From Spizellomyces sp. 'palustris' (Eukaryota > Chytridiomycota > Chytridiomycetes > Spizellomycetales > Spizellomycetaceae), in NCBI GenBank assembly GCA_006535965.1, contig QEAR01000019.1, forward strand, positions 1-64,000: a stretch of DNA of 64,000 nucleotides. Reading direction: 5' to 3'. The stretch's first letter is position 1. Every line of letters starts with the position of its first letter. The position numbers were made by a program, and so were the translations under genes. Below, in pieces: positions 11,051-23,071 of the stretch. The notes beneath the pieces are model-generated. The model was given only the letters and a program-made list of their open reading frames with translations, was not told where the DNA came from and made no database searches.

Positions 11051-12340
11051 CTAATACACAGGAGATCTAACCACATATGAATCCAAAAAGTCTTCAGCAT
11101 CAAAGTCACTCTCCGCCGATCCAGCACCTTTTGAACACCGATTTTGCTGTGAAATACTCAATGTAGAATGGAGGTGAGTGGAGAGATTTTCGACTGTGCT
11201 GACAGGTTTGTCCTTTTCTGGAACAGGGGGTGGAACTTCTTCTTCTTCCTGCCGAGGCTTTTTGCCATTGCCTTCAGCAGAGAATCCAGAGTCCCGCCGT
11301 ACGACGGCTTCAATAGTGGTGGCTTCTTCTGCTGTCCGCGGGCAAAAGAACTTTGCAACGATACCAGATTCGAGCATGGAAGGGGGAAGGTGATCGCAGA
11401 GGGCTGAGAGATATTGTCCCATGGCGATTTGTTGGGCCGGAATTCGTGCGTCCACGGATTTATGGGACTGGGATGCAGAGGACAAGGTGATGCGAGCGGG
11501 GAGAGTAGGGATCAGATGGCGGAGATTGTTGTATGCGCCAAAGAATTGTGAAAGTGAGTTGTGGAGTATGGTAAAGTCGTCAAAAGAGCGAGTGATCATA
11601 TGAATAGAATATTGTCGGACGACACGGATAGAAAAGGAAAGATTTTGATGCGGTGGTTGGGTTGCGACATGGGTACAAGAGTATGGTGCTTGGCGGATGG
11701 TGGAAATGATTTCGGCGTATACGAAGCGATCTCGAGAGATATCGTGTGCTTGCTTCTGAGGACGTGGAGAAATTGGTTTTGTCGAGGTTTTTGGATGGTG
11801 TTGTTTGTGGTGATGTTGCGGGGGCCGAGTAGCCGTATTGGTGGTTGTTGTACGAGATCTATAGGCATTTCTAGGAACCGTTCCGGCTCGTCTTTGTAAT
11901 TCTGCTTCGTCGGGGTGAAGGGGAGGAGGGGCCAAAAGGGCTCCTTCCGAGTAGCGCCGCGTGTTTGCCTGCAAAAAGGCCTGCAACTGTCGGCCAGCGA
12001 CAGTCTTTTCGGCGACGTGAGCAGGTACCGTGGTTCCAGCCACGGCGGCCGCAACTTGCTGTGATTGTTGGGTTTGTTGTTTGGGCGGGGCGGGGTCCTT
12101 GCTCAACAAGTCGACCACCTCAAAATGCGACACAGGGACCAGCCCTGATACCGCCGTCCTCGAAAAAGGGGTTGCATACTGCGTACTAACAAAATAGAGA
12201 CCTCGCACAGTGTCTGTCGACAGGACGTAGAAAGCCTGGCTCTTGCGAAAAGAGAGGAGGCAATCTTCACCAGCGTCCTTTGGTGCCAAAAAGTCTGCGA
12301 TTGCTCGTATTTTGAATATGGAAGTCGCTGTTGCGGCCAT
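11051..12340 (-). CDS. SH3-PX scaffold protein, Bem1-like
   Basis: A single exon from ATG 12340 to TAG 11051 gives 429 residues. Residues ~8-75 form an SH3 domain (AIADFLAPKDAGEDCLLSF...GLYFVS...GLVPVSHFEVV, with the ALYDF-like and G-x-V/I-P-x-x-Y/F-like blocks). A Pro/Gln/His-rich linker with repeated T, P and H follows. Residues ~210-330 form a PX domain (FVYAEIISTIRQ, SIHMITRSFDDFTILHNSL, HLIPTLPARI), the phosphoinositide-binding fold. The tail has an EEEEVPPPVPEK stretch. SH3 plus PX recalls Bem1/Scd2 or p40phox-type scaffolds working with Cdc42/Rac and PAK kinases, but there is only one SH3 and no visible PB1. The open frame extends upstream past 12340 to 12619 through low-complexity codons including a C19 run, which I judge as leader. 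Confidence 0.82.
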   Translation of the reverse strand: MAATATSIFKIRAIADFLAPKDAGEDCLLSFRKSQAFYVLSTDTVRGLYFVSTQYATPFSRTAVSGLVPVSHFEVVDLLSKDPAPPKQQTQQSQQVAAAVAGTTVPAHVAEKTVAGRQLQAFLQANTRRYSEGALLAPPPLHPDEAELQRRAGTVPRNAYRSRTTTTNTATRPPQHHHKQHHPKTSTKPISPRPQKQAHDISRDRFVYAEIISTIRQAPYSCTHVATQPPHQNLSFSIRVVRQYSIHMITRSFDDFTILHNSLSQFFGAYNNLRHLIPTLPARITLSSASQSHKSVDARIPAQQIAMGQYLSALCDHLPPSMLESGIVAKFFCPRTAEEATTIEAVVRRDSGFSAEGNGKKPRQEEEEVPPPVPEKDKPVSTVENLSTHLHSTLSISQQNRCSKGAGSAESDFDAEDFLDSYVVRSPVY

Positions 12341-13976
12341 TTGTTCCGTGTCTCTTCTTCTCGCACTCTTTGATGAATGTGATGTTGACCTCTCTTTTTG
12401 TTCGTATGTGCAGGGGGGGGGGGGGGGGGGGAAGGGTGAAAGGAGGGAAAAGCCTGAAGGGTGAAGGAGGAGGCCAACAAACGGCACCAGTCCGTTTTTT
12501 GCAAAGAGTTTAAAGGGAGCCAAAAGAAGAGATGAATGGAAAAGCGAGAAAGGATGGAGCAACGGGGGGACTGCAGTATAAAGGGTGGAAGCCAAAGTGG
12601 AAAATGACCCCTCCGACAACTACACAAAAAGATAAAGTAGTCGACATGACCTGCTTTTTCACCAAAAGGTTTTCTATAACGCTGTTAGAGGCCTCCCCCA
12701 CTTTATTCGCCACTCCCGACGTAAAGAAGGAACCAAAAGCCCAATCTGCGAAAGTGCAAAAAGCTACTTGTTTGAAACTATTAAGTGTTCCAAAAAAGAG
12801 ACGCGAAACGGGAGATTTCAAGACGGATTTTGAACGAATCAATCGACGCTGCAAGTATTTGGGATTCTTGTTTTCCTTTCTTCTTCTTCTTCTTCATGTC
12901 TCAACTACCAGTTGGGTTGGCATTTGAATTGCCATTTGGGTTGCCAGTACGTTGGCGTAAAAAGCTTGAAACTGCGGCTAGCAAAAAGGCCTTTTGGATT
13001 CCTCCAACAAACCCGCGTGTGTTCAACCTTTTCTTTACAAAGCTGTGTGTGTGATCTTCTCCCCTTTCCCTTTTCGTCTGCGACGATCTGTTCAGCCAAA
13101 AACCTTGTTTGCTACTCTCCAAAGCCATACTGACAAAGTATTTCGATAACGGGGTGAAAAACCACTAATGTGTGGCATATACTCGTACACAAAAAGGACG
13201 AGAACTCGCCCTAAATTGGGGCTCCCAAAACACTGCATCTGCCTTGTGCAATCGGTGAGGTTACCTGATCCCTCTTTTGGTCTTGATATCGTATAGCACA
13301 CTATATGAATATTTTTTTTCTGGCACTTTTCTGGTGCGGCCTTGGCCAACGAGCCATTCTACGGACAGATGTGCGGCTTTGTAAAGAGCAAGAAAAAAAA
13401 AAGCAAGCCGGGGTTAGTCTGAATTTGCGCCGCCTACAAACGTTTGCCAGTTGCATTTCCAGAATGGCTATGTTTTTTTGACACTCCCAATCAAGCACTG
13501 GCGAACTCTTCTCAAGCCACCCATTGGTGAAAAGTGGTAATGCGATGGGTAATGTGGAGCCATATTGACAAATCTGGCACATGCAAGTGGTGTCATGCTG
13601 CCTCCCGCCCGTCAGTTCCCTTGGCCAACCCACACGCAGAACCCTGAACCGCAGCAATGCATGCATCTCATGGAAACCAAGAATTCCTAAAGCATAAAGT
13701 CGGGGCATATCCCATTCCTAGACAGTGTTTGATCGCTTTTCAAAACAACTGGCTGGGCGATTTGGTAGCGGGATCGCTGTCCCCACCGATTTGCCAAAAT
13801 GCCTGCTCAGCCGCAGGTAATCAGAAGCAAAACGAGTGCCAACCTTTTGTCCAACTGTCTCACCAGCACACTTGTCAAAGCCCAAAAAGGCCTTTCACCT
13901 GCTGACAAAGTGTGGCTTGTCCAAACCGCGTCCTAGTCGCGTCCGACGTGTGCGGGATGCTGCTGCATGTTCAAGA
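12341..13976. other. Intergenic region between SH3-PX gene and MKS1
   Basis: About 1.6 kb between divergent genes, with leaders and promoters of both. It contains the G19 homopolymer (listed separately), pyrimidine runs around 12870-12895 (TTCTT repeats) and a 45-codon upstream open frame at 13799-13936 before the MKS1 start. No conserved coding sequence was recognised on either strand. Confidence 0.5.
12413..12431 (+). repeat. G19 homopolymer in the SH3-PX gene leader
   Basis: A run of nineteen G on the plus strand, 73-91 nt upstream of the SH3-PX start, so its transcript leader would carry C19. Such runs are length-variable and error-prone; the true length may differ. Confidence 0.85.
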
Positions 13977-16493
13977 ATGGAAGAAAACACTGGCAAACCA
14001 AGCTTCATGACAGATCTGAGCACAACCAGCTACCATCGGACGTTAGATCCCGTAGAAAATCTGAAAATTAAAGTTCGGCTGGCCAAGATCGCCGATAAGA
14101 ATGTTCCCTTGATTGACGGTAGTACTTCAATAGAAAGTTATAGGGCATGGATAGATGCTCAATACAATGCTACTAGAAACGCTTTATATAACCGAAGAAA
14201 ATAGGAATAGAAGATCTCTGTTGCCAAAGCCTGAAGTAGCCATCGTGGAATGGCAGCAAAAGATTTTCAGCTCAAGGTAAGTCTCTTTGTTTACTTGAAC
14301 ATCATTACCCTCTGCTCAACGTGAGAAGCGAGGTACTGCAGTTCAAGACATTGTCTGGAAATCCGTCACCATTAGAGAGACGCTATCATGAACAAGTCCA
14401 CAAGTTGGCTGCGAAAGCTAAATCCAGAGAAGCGCGAGTAATGAGTGCGGGGCGAACACGAGGAGGTATGACCTCTCAATGATTACAAAAGGCAAATACC
14501 AATCTTCTTTGCTATCCATACAGCACGCAAACACATTTTCACCCATGTGCAAGAAGACGACTTTCTGCCCAAGGATCTCCATTCCCCCATCGTCACCACA
14601 TCGCCTTGGGAACATCCATCTCGACTTGTCGACGGCGTCTTGGGATTTGAGCCTATTGAGAACAATGAAAACAATCCAGAGATACTCATATACCGACGAA
14701 AGACTCCCCCCCGCCATCCACAGCCACCAAAACATAGACTGGTCGAGAGTAGTACACGCTCCACAGCGCACCGCGAAACCAGTGATTTCGTTTCGGAAGA
14801 TCCGGTGCATGTCCAGCGACCATTGCTGGATGCAGCATTTACAGAAATGCATATCATGGCGTATTTGCATGTTGAGGGTAAGGTTCATTTCAAGTCGCAA
14901 ACAGCTCCACAGATCCCAACTCCTGTTTTATCAGCACAGACACCGCACCATCTTTGGAAACTGGACGAACTGGACCGCTTCATGAAGGCGTTGAGAAGCG
15001 ACTGTGTACCATTAAAGCATACGATAACGGCTTGATATCGTTCACAGTAGGTAGAGGCACTTTTGCTACAGAATATGCCATGTATTTACGAGTCTCCTAT
15101 CCAATGTCGCAGCCAGCATTACAATCGCGAAGAGCCCCAAAAAGCTCGTATCGATTTACGCTTGGCGACGATACCTATGAATTTACAGTAAAAAATGCTT
15201 CAGAGGCAATAACGGAAGCCGACGAAGAGCACGAATGGAAGATTTTCCAAGAGTTTTACAAACAGTGGGTATCATTTGACTTTGAGCGTGGTCCAGAGAT
15301 TCACTTGTCCATCCCATTGATCCCACTCAAACCTGTCACCTACATCATTTATAGACAAGCGAGGCGAAGGGCAGATCTTGTAGGCACCGAATTTACCGCA
15401 GTCCCAAAATTGTATGGCCATCGAGTCAATGTAATGGGTGAAATCGTCTCTGCCCGGGGATTTCGTGGAAATGGGTTATACGTCCGCTATATGATCGATA
15501 TACCAGAAGGATGGAAAGATGAGACACCTCTTCAAATCTTGTCGTCCTACACCCAAGTTGCAAGATCTACGTATGATGAGGAGACAGTATCGTATGAAGC
15601 ACGGTTTGGGTATCCAATAGATATTCAACTCATGGCAAATCGATACGGTTTGTTTTAGTTTTATTGGCATCTTTACAATCCATTTTATCCAACTTTAATT
15701 ATCCTTGCCAGATCGGATCGCCCAATGGCCTCGTATATATTTTCATGTTGCCAATGTTGATTGGTGGGGTCGGCATACGACTCTGGGATATGGTTACGCC
15801 TTTCTTCCAAAAACGCCTGGTATGCAACAACACCAAATTTACTCTATCCTGCTGAACAGTATGGGGTGTGACGGGGGCTGAGGCATATTTTTAGGATGCC
15901 ACGACTTTGAAATCCCAACCTGGCGCCCATTTGGTTCCTATTTGACGCGGATGAGAAGCTTTTTTATTGGTGGATCTGCCAATTTGGAAGACCTATCGTA
16001 TATGGCCATTCCAAATGGAACGAGCGTATGTTCAATGGATTCGTGACTAGCTTTTCTACAGGCATAGTTAACACGAGATTGATACTAGGGCAACCGGCTA
16101 AACAAGTACGGATTCCAAACCGAATCATCGGGTGTTTTGCGTGTGAGACTGAACATTGTCCATCAGGCCGAGTATGAAGCGTTTTCTCTTGTACATTCAG
16201 CATGCATTCGCATCTAATTTTGCCTGACTAGAATGTACGAGCGCAAAACGTCCGACGTTAAGGAAGATCTTGCAAAGTACGTTCCCCTGGGTTAGCTCGT
16301 GTGGTTCTTGATAGTTGTACTCACCAGGGACATGTATTTCAGATTTGTCAACGGGAACATCCAAGCTATATCCGGTACGTCTAATCCATCAGGTGTGAGA
16401 ATCACGCTTCTCATCTTAAATGGTTCAATAGATGCCCTATTACGCGCACGAGCTCGGGTCCAAGCATTGCAAGAAAACAAAAAGCTGGATTGA
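13977..16493 (+). CDS. MKS1: MKS1, B9-domain protein of the ciliary transition zone
   Basis: Eleven exons (13977-14118, 14177-14276, 14329-14465, 14524-14877, 14940-15647, 15712-15819, 15895-16025, 16089-16171, 16232-16276, 16328-16374, 16432-16493) give 638 residues. Matches to animal MKS1 run end to end: YHRTLDPVENLKIKVRLAKI (RSRDPVRNLRLRVHL), VEWQQKIFSS (IGWQEKLFSQ), MHIMAYLHVE (MYIMADLGPY), RLCTIKAYDNG (VLCTLKVDSNG). The B9 domain begins near residue 394 (VMGEIVSARGF, QWPRIYFHVANVDWWGRH, TPGCHDFEIPTWRPFGS, FFIGGSANLEDLSYMAIP). A coiled C-terminus ends in LLRARARVQALQENKKLD. MKS1 works with B9D1/B9D2 at the transition zone gating the cilium, which implies a flagellated cell stage. ATG 13977 (MEENTGKPSF) or the in-frame ATG ten codons on could start it; a short upstream frame lies at 13799-13936. 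Confidence 0.93.
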
Positions 16494-16649
16494 TGATATT
16501 AGACATATATGTACAAAAGGTATAGGATAATCTAACGACGAGCGAATGCGCGCGAGGTGAACTCGTCCTTATCCGGCGCGCATGGTATTAAAAAGATCCT
16601 CGTGCTCGGGATCACACGAGCGTCAAAACACGGTTGGCCGTATCAATGT

Positions 16650-17185
16650 TTAGGCCGCCGCCTTCCCCTTTCCGCTGCCGCCTTCGTCCGCCCCGTCATC
16701 GTCATTTAATGGCTCAAAGTCCGGTACCTCTACCGGCTCCCATTTCCCATCCGAAGGATTGGCTTCAAATGGAGAATAGATAAAAAGAATATCAATAAGA
16801 AACAAAACATCCACAGTCTTACTGAATACACTTTGCTCTCGCAAACACTCACATTGACCAGCGATCCAGTAACTCAAGTATACAACAGCATCGTCCACCA
16901 ACCCTATTTGCTCCAGTACCGCTGTGTCATCAAGTGGAGAGTACGTCCCAGATTGCTTCCCTGGCACTTGTAATCGCATATCTTTTGGATCTTTCTCACC
17001 ATTTAGCGTGGTGGCTAGTTTCGTCTTTAGCTGTTGGACAGTGTCTTGAGGATGGGCCTCGACGAACCATGTGGTCTTTTGGCGTTTAACGCGTAGATAC
17101 ATGGAGGCCTGTAATCACATGATGGTAAGGGAGAAGGTTATGAGCAAATAGACCATTTGCATTAAATGTGCAAAGTGCGTACCAT
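16650..17185 (-). CDS. ELOB: Elongin B, ubiquitin-like subunit
   Basis: Three exons (17185-17183, 17108-16853, 16762-16650) give 123 residues, close to the 118 of human elongin B. The ubiquitin-like fold starts MYLRVKRQKTTWFVEA (human FLMIRRHKTTIFTDA), continues DTVQQLKTKLA and ends GLVDDAVVYLSYWIAG. The C-terminus has WEPVEVPDFEPLNDD, like the P-x-L-P-D-x-x-K-P tail. Elongin B binds elongin C in elongin and in BC-box ubiquitin ligases. As in PIN1, the first exon seems to hold only the ATG (CATG-GTACGC), joined to a TTACAG-GCCTCC acceptor; starting instead at the internal ATG 17102 would shorten it by three residues. The gene is convergent with MKS1 with a 156-bp gap. Confidence 0.85.
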
Positions 17186-17556
17186 GGTTGATGCTGTTGG
17201 GAGTAAAACAGCGCACGCATGCGATGCTTCTTTCACAGCGCGCATGGATCAAGCCGGAACAAATGGATCGAACTAAAGTATCCTCATCGGTGCAACACAT
17301 GCTCTCTGCCCCTTGAAGCAATCCAGGTCTGATTTGTATTGACGAGGGAATCGCGGCTTTTTTGGATCTCTTCTGCGCAGATGTGACGGGCAGCAGGTGT
17401 ATTGCTTAAGGCAAAAAGCTGATGCATGTTGCACGATGATGGTAATCAAGTATTAATCAACAATGTTACAAATAACTACCTAAACATGATAATAATAAAG
17501 AAAGAAAGTGTATACAGTGCAATGTGCCCCGTGAGGGACGGTTTCTCTTCATCGAT
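17186..17556. other. Spacer with no gene seen
   Basis: 371 bases between the elongin B start and the 3' end of the next minus-strand gene. They should hold the elongin B promoter. Nothing recognisable otherwise. Confidence 0.5.
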
Positions 17557-18183
17557 CTACCCCATTTGTCCTGCATTGGACGTTAACTCATCCGTTGAAT
17601 ACCGAGGAGGTGAATCCGTATAAACCGTTGCCAAACTCTCTGTTGTGGCCTGTCTGGGGATTTCTCTCGGCGGTAGCCGACCTGATCTGCGATCACTCCC
17701 AACGTGCAATACTTCATGCTGTATCTGGCCTCCAGGGCCAGCGTACACGATTTCGACTGGCTTGCTGTGCGTCACTATAGGTCGATTGCAAATACTGAGC
17801 CATCTCCAGGATAGCCGGACAGCCACAACCATTATGATGATTCCGAAAAAGATGCTGATCGGTATCAGAATCAAGGCCGCTGAGAGACGCGGAGAGTTGC
17901 TTGGACGCGTATTGTCGTTCTTGTTGGGGTGGCTGGATGGCAAAGGGGTAGAAGGAGGTATAGAAGAAGGCGAGGCAGAAGCAGGTGCTTCCAGTGACCC
18001 GTTTCCACTTAATTGTCGTCTCGTCAAGGGCAGGGTTGCGGAAGGCTTGACGAAGCCGGCGCGGAGATTCGCTGGTGCTAAAGGTATCGCTGTCGCCGTG
18101 GCATGGTGTGACGCGGGTATGGCTGACAGCACGAGCAGAATGATCATAGCAAGCAAAGGGAGACGACCCTCCAAGGACTGCAT
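17557..18183 (-). CDS. Type I membrane protein with a PPxY motif, hypothetical
   Basis: A single frame from ATG 18183 to TAG 17557 gives 208 residues. A signal peptide is likely (RLPLLAMIILLVLSAIPASH). A Ser/Pro/Asn-rich, probably O-glycosylated ectodomain follows (SASPSSIPPSTPLPSSHP), then one transmembrane helix at about residues 110-132 (LSAALILIPISIFFGIIIMV). The cytoplasmic tail ends with PPRYSTDE, a PPxY motif that could recruit a Nedd4/Rsp5 WW-domain ligase for sorting. The frame extends upstream only through a non-ATG codon. I do not recognise the family; the layout recalls small wall-sensor or adaptor proteins. Confidence 0.65.
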   Translation of the reverse strand: MQSLEGRLPLLAMIILLVLSAIPASHHATATAIPLAPANLRAGFVKPSATLPLTRRQLSGNGSLEAPASASPSSIPPSTPLPSSHPNKNDNTRPSNSPRLSAALILIPISIFFGIIIMVVAVRLSWRWLSICNRPIVTHSKPVEIVYAGPGGQIQHEVLHVGSDRRSGRLPPREIPRQATTESLATVYTDSPPRYSTDELTSNAGQMG

Positions 18184-18923
18184 TTCGATGCGATGGGTCC
18201 TCCTGCGGAATACAAGCAAACGAAAGAAAAACCCAAAGCGTCCCGAGGGTTGAGCTGTCGAGAAAAGGGCAGTTGGTCAGCAGTAAAAACAAAATACGCG
18301 TTAAAAATCGGCAGAGTTTTTGTGCGCAAAATGGCCTGCACTAGGAAGATTCAGAAACGATGAATCAGCATATGCGCATTACAACCACATTTGAATTCAG
18401 ATCGGAGATATCGGAGGGCGCGTTTGTTCATCTCCGACATGCACAAGGCAGGGATCGACAGGATCGGCAGCTATGTCTTGCACAGGATGTTGTTGCGCAC
18501 TCTTTTCTGAACACAACTCACGAATAGGATGTCCACCATGCATGGCCCGCATTATAGTTGTATTTTGCAGGTGGTATCCTATTAGCACCATCCTTAACGC
18601 TATAGTGCCCACCGCACTGTTATCCATACCCTATTTGAGCATTTCCTTTGGCAAAGTTGGGTGGGCTCATATACCCGCCATTGCTTGATAATACAAAAGG
18701 CCCGCCAAATAGTGTATCTGCGTTGATTGAATTCGAGGCAACTAGAACACATATGGCTTTGGAAGTGGCGTTTTTTGCGATCATGTGATCAAGACCATCA
18801 TTAAGCCATTTCCGGACTTGCTGACTCACCCATCTCCCATCTATCTCTCAAAACATCCTAACGCTGACATTGTTTTTAGTTCCTTCCCCATCGACATCCT
18901 GTAATATTCCATATAGATTCAGA
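18184..18923. other. Divergent promoter region, no gene seen
   Basis: 740 bases between the divergent PPxY protein and LYS12. Open stretches on both strands are short, without motifs or splice-site support. It should carry both promoters; no TATA or Gcn4-type site was convincingly placed. Confidence 0.5.
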
Positions 18924-20494
<1,571 letters not shown>

Positions 20495-20574
20495 ATATCC
20501 TACATCTAGAAAGTCCGCAATGGCTTCAGCGCTTATCTATACTACATATTCTCTGTATCTGCTATTCAACGTTT

Positions 20575-21878
20575 TCATAACTTGGGGAGAGCAACCAGAC
20601 TCCTCCCAATGACTTCCTCAACTGCCCATCTTATTGCCGCTGCAAGGGCTAGAACTTCCTGGCGCGTATTGTGCGCATGCAAGCAGACACGAAGACGCTC
20701 TGTACCCTTTGGCACCGTCGGCGAGCGGATTGGACGCACGTCGAAGCCCTTTGCCTGGACCCTTGTCGCTAGTGCTACCACCCGTGCGTTGCCTTGATAT
20801 CATTCGCAGATGAGATCTCGTTGGATGTCACTTATGACAGTGAAGCATACGTATTTCACTTACCTGCCAGGACTATACCCTGGATCATAGAATCAGACGG
20901 CAGCAATGTCGCTCCAGGTGGCAGTGGACCAACAGCCTGTCGGAAAACCTGTACCAGTTCAGTCATCCTCGTTTGAAGGCGCACAGCCTCTTCCATTAGA
21001 TACTCGTATGAGCAGCGAATGGCAACAAGGCCATGGTAAGATATCATAGTTGAATACACCAATGGCCGTGCATAATTCACCAGGTACTCTCGTAGTGTGG
21101 GAGAACCGAGGACGACGGCACCATGACTTCCAATGGCCTTTCCAAAGGTATGCAGGCGAGCATACACTCTTGATTCAAGCCCGAGTGCGCAAACCAGGCC
21201 ACGTCCTTGCGAGCCAAATACCCCTGTTGAGTGTGCTTCATCGACCACCAAACAAGCCCGTCCATCAAACTCCTCTACTACTTGCACAATCTCCTCCAAT
21301 GGCGCAATATCCCCGTCCATAGAATACAAGCTCTCCACAGCGACAACAGCAGTTTTACACAAAGTACCTTCGTCTTGTCCCTGCTTACCCACCAACAACT
21401 CAGTCAACAAGTCTCGCAGCGCATCGACATTGTTGTGCTTGAATTTTTTCGCATACTTTGCACGGCCAAGTTTGATCCCGTCGTGCATAGATGCATGTAC
21501 GAGCTCATCGTAGACTACAGCGCTGTCAGGTTGTGGCAGGGTACTCAATAAGCTGAGATTGGCATCATAGCCACTGTTGAAAAGTAGCGCATCAGATGCG
21601 TTATGAAAGTCGGCAAGGAAGGTTTCTAGGGATAGTGCTTCACGTGAATTGCCGTTCAAAAGTCTTGAGCCTGTGGACCCGAGCGCATGTGAGGACTTTT
21701 GCAAGGCGGACAGAAAACGGTCGTGAAGGTGCGGGTTATGTGCAAGTCCTAGGTAGTCGTTTGAAGAAAAGTCAATCAAGGGGGGTGAGGGAGGCAGGGG
21801 CGTTGTGCGAAGAAGACTCCGTTGCCGTCGACGGGCCACGATTCCCAAAAGTTGCTCCTCAAATGTTTTCTGTTGCAT
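20575..21878 (-). CDS. BIOF: 8-amino-7-oxononanoate (KAPA) synthase
   Basis: Two exons (21878-20864, 20792-20575) give 410 residues of the PLP-dependent alpha-oxoamine synthase family. Visible hallmarks are IDFSSNDYLGLAHNP, ALGSTGSRLLNGN, LLFNSGYDANL, DELVHASMHDG, the cofactor aspartate in DEAHSTGVFG, the Schiff-base lysine in LHTFGKAIGSHG, and FDVRPIRSPTVPKGTERLRV near the end. It condenses pimeloyl-CoA (or -ACP) with alanine in biotin synthesis. Length and motifs fit bioF rather than the longer serine palmitoyltransferase or ALA synthase. The protein ends in PKL, a peroxisomal PTS1-type tripeptide reported for fungal and plant KAPA synthases. The 71-nt intron lies before NARVVALATRV. The gene is convergent with LYS12 with an 80-bp gap. 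Confidence 0.93.
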
Positions 21879-22443
21879 TTCGACCCTGTGTTTATCGATT
21901 CCTACGTGCACTGAACATTGTCAAACGTTGAGGGATTCTGATTCCAGAGTCTGAAAGACTGAGCGAGCCTACAATATCCGGTACTTGTACAGACTGTTGC
22001 GACCTGCAGGAGATGGCAGTTCCTGGGCAAGTCAGTGATCTACAGGCTGTGATCTACACGGTCCGGAGAACAACACACAACATTTGATCGATCCGTGATT
22101 ACCCAAGCGGGGTGATCCGGCAGAACTGAGCATTTCCAGCAACACCGGACAAAAGTGTGGCAATTAAATACGGGATGACAAAATGAACTGAGATATTTGC
22201 AATTTGCAGACAGCTGCACTGTCCTAACAAGGCAGCTGGTTGGTTGCAATTGCATGTTTTGTCGCCCGACGAAGATTGGCAGACTGTGGTTCCACTTTTC
22301 CAATGGATATGACCTTTCTGCATGGACATCTTTGATTTACGTAATGTGCATCACGCAGACTCCCCTCCGAGGTTGTGACGTAGTAACGAGTTGGTCGTCG
22401 CGTATTGCCATACGTGAAATACTATTATGCTAACGATGCATGT
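21879..22443. other. Upstream region of BIOF, no gene seen
   Basis: 565 bases between the BIOF start and the TIM8 stop. Short reading frames only, no motifs; it should contain the BIOF promoter. Confidence 0.5.
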
Positions 22444-23071
22444 CTATTTACGATGCCCAGCCTGCTGCCCCAAAGAGTTTAAAAGGAGTATGGTCGAGTC
22501 GAGAAACCGTTCCACACAGTTCGTCAGGCAGACTACGGAGAAAGAGAGGGATAAACATCAATCGGTACTTATTGCACACCTAAGGACACAACAAACCTTC
22601 ATCCGACTTGTCCATCGCCGGTCGTATCTTTGTGATGCACTTATCCCTGCAATTAAAATCAAAAATTCAACACCTTGAAAACATTCAAGAAGACGGAGGG
22701 TTGCCTAACTCCACGGTCTGTACTTACCAGCAGACATCTGTTAATGAGCAGCGAAGGTTCAAGGGTATGTTGAGTCAACGAACTACTGAACCTGCGCGAG
22801 CTACCAGTCTCCACAAACAGACTCACCAGTGTATTGATGTACTACCGAAAACAAGTGGATTAGATAAATGAACAAAAGGCCAGATAGATGCAACGTGCCA
22901 ACCTGTTGATTGGAAGTTCGCTCGCCGCTAAGTTATACAGAGCTTGTCAGCATCGAATGTGTAGACCTGAGAGAAGGCGAATAGTCCGGAACCAACCTGT
23001 TCGTTTTCAACGAACTGCACCAGTTCTGCCTTGCTCTTTTCGTCTAGGTCTTGTGTCGGAAGAGAAGCCAT
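22444..23071 (-). CDS. TIM8: Small Tim chaperone Tim8
   Basis: Six exons (23071-22997, 22927-22903, 22841-22827, 22737-22728, 22646-22597, 22532-22444) give 87 residues, the normal Tim8 size. The twin CX3C motif is complete: CWDKC (Cys 41 and 45) and CLTNC (Cys 60 and 64). Around it stand family blocks: LVQFVENEQRRANFQSTVHQ, TKIRPAMDKSDE and VERFLDSTILLLN. Tim8 partners Tim13 in the intermembrane space and escorts hydrophobic precursors to the TIM22 complex. Exons 2, 3 and 4 are only 25, 15 and 10 nt, yet phase and homology require each. No continuous frame longer than 30 residues exists, so automated annotation may miss the gene. Confidence 0.9.

Noticed and set aside
12341-12619. N-terminal extension of the SH3-PX protein
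   Set aside because: The frame is open but runs through the homopolymer and low-complexity codons and begins with a non-ATG; the SH3 domain starts right after ATG 12340.
13799-13936. 45-codon frame before MKS1 as a separate gene
   Set aside because: No homology or splice link to MKS1 was found; more likely an upstream open frame in the leader.
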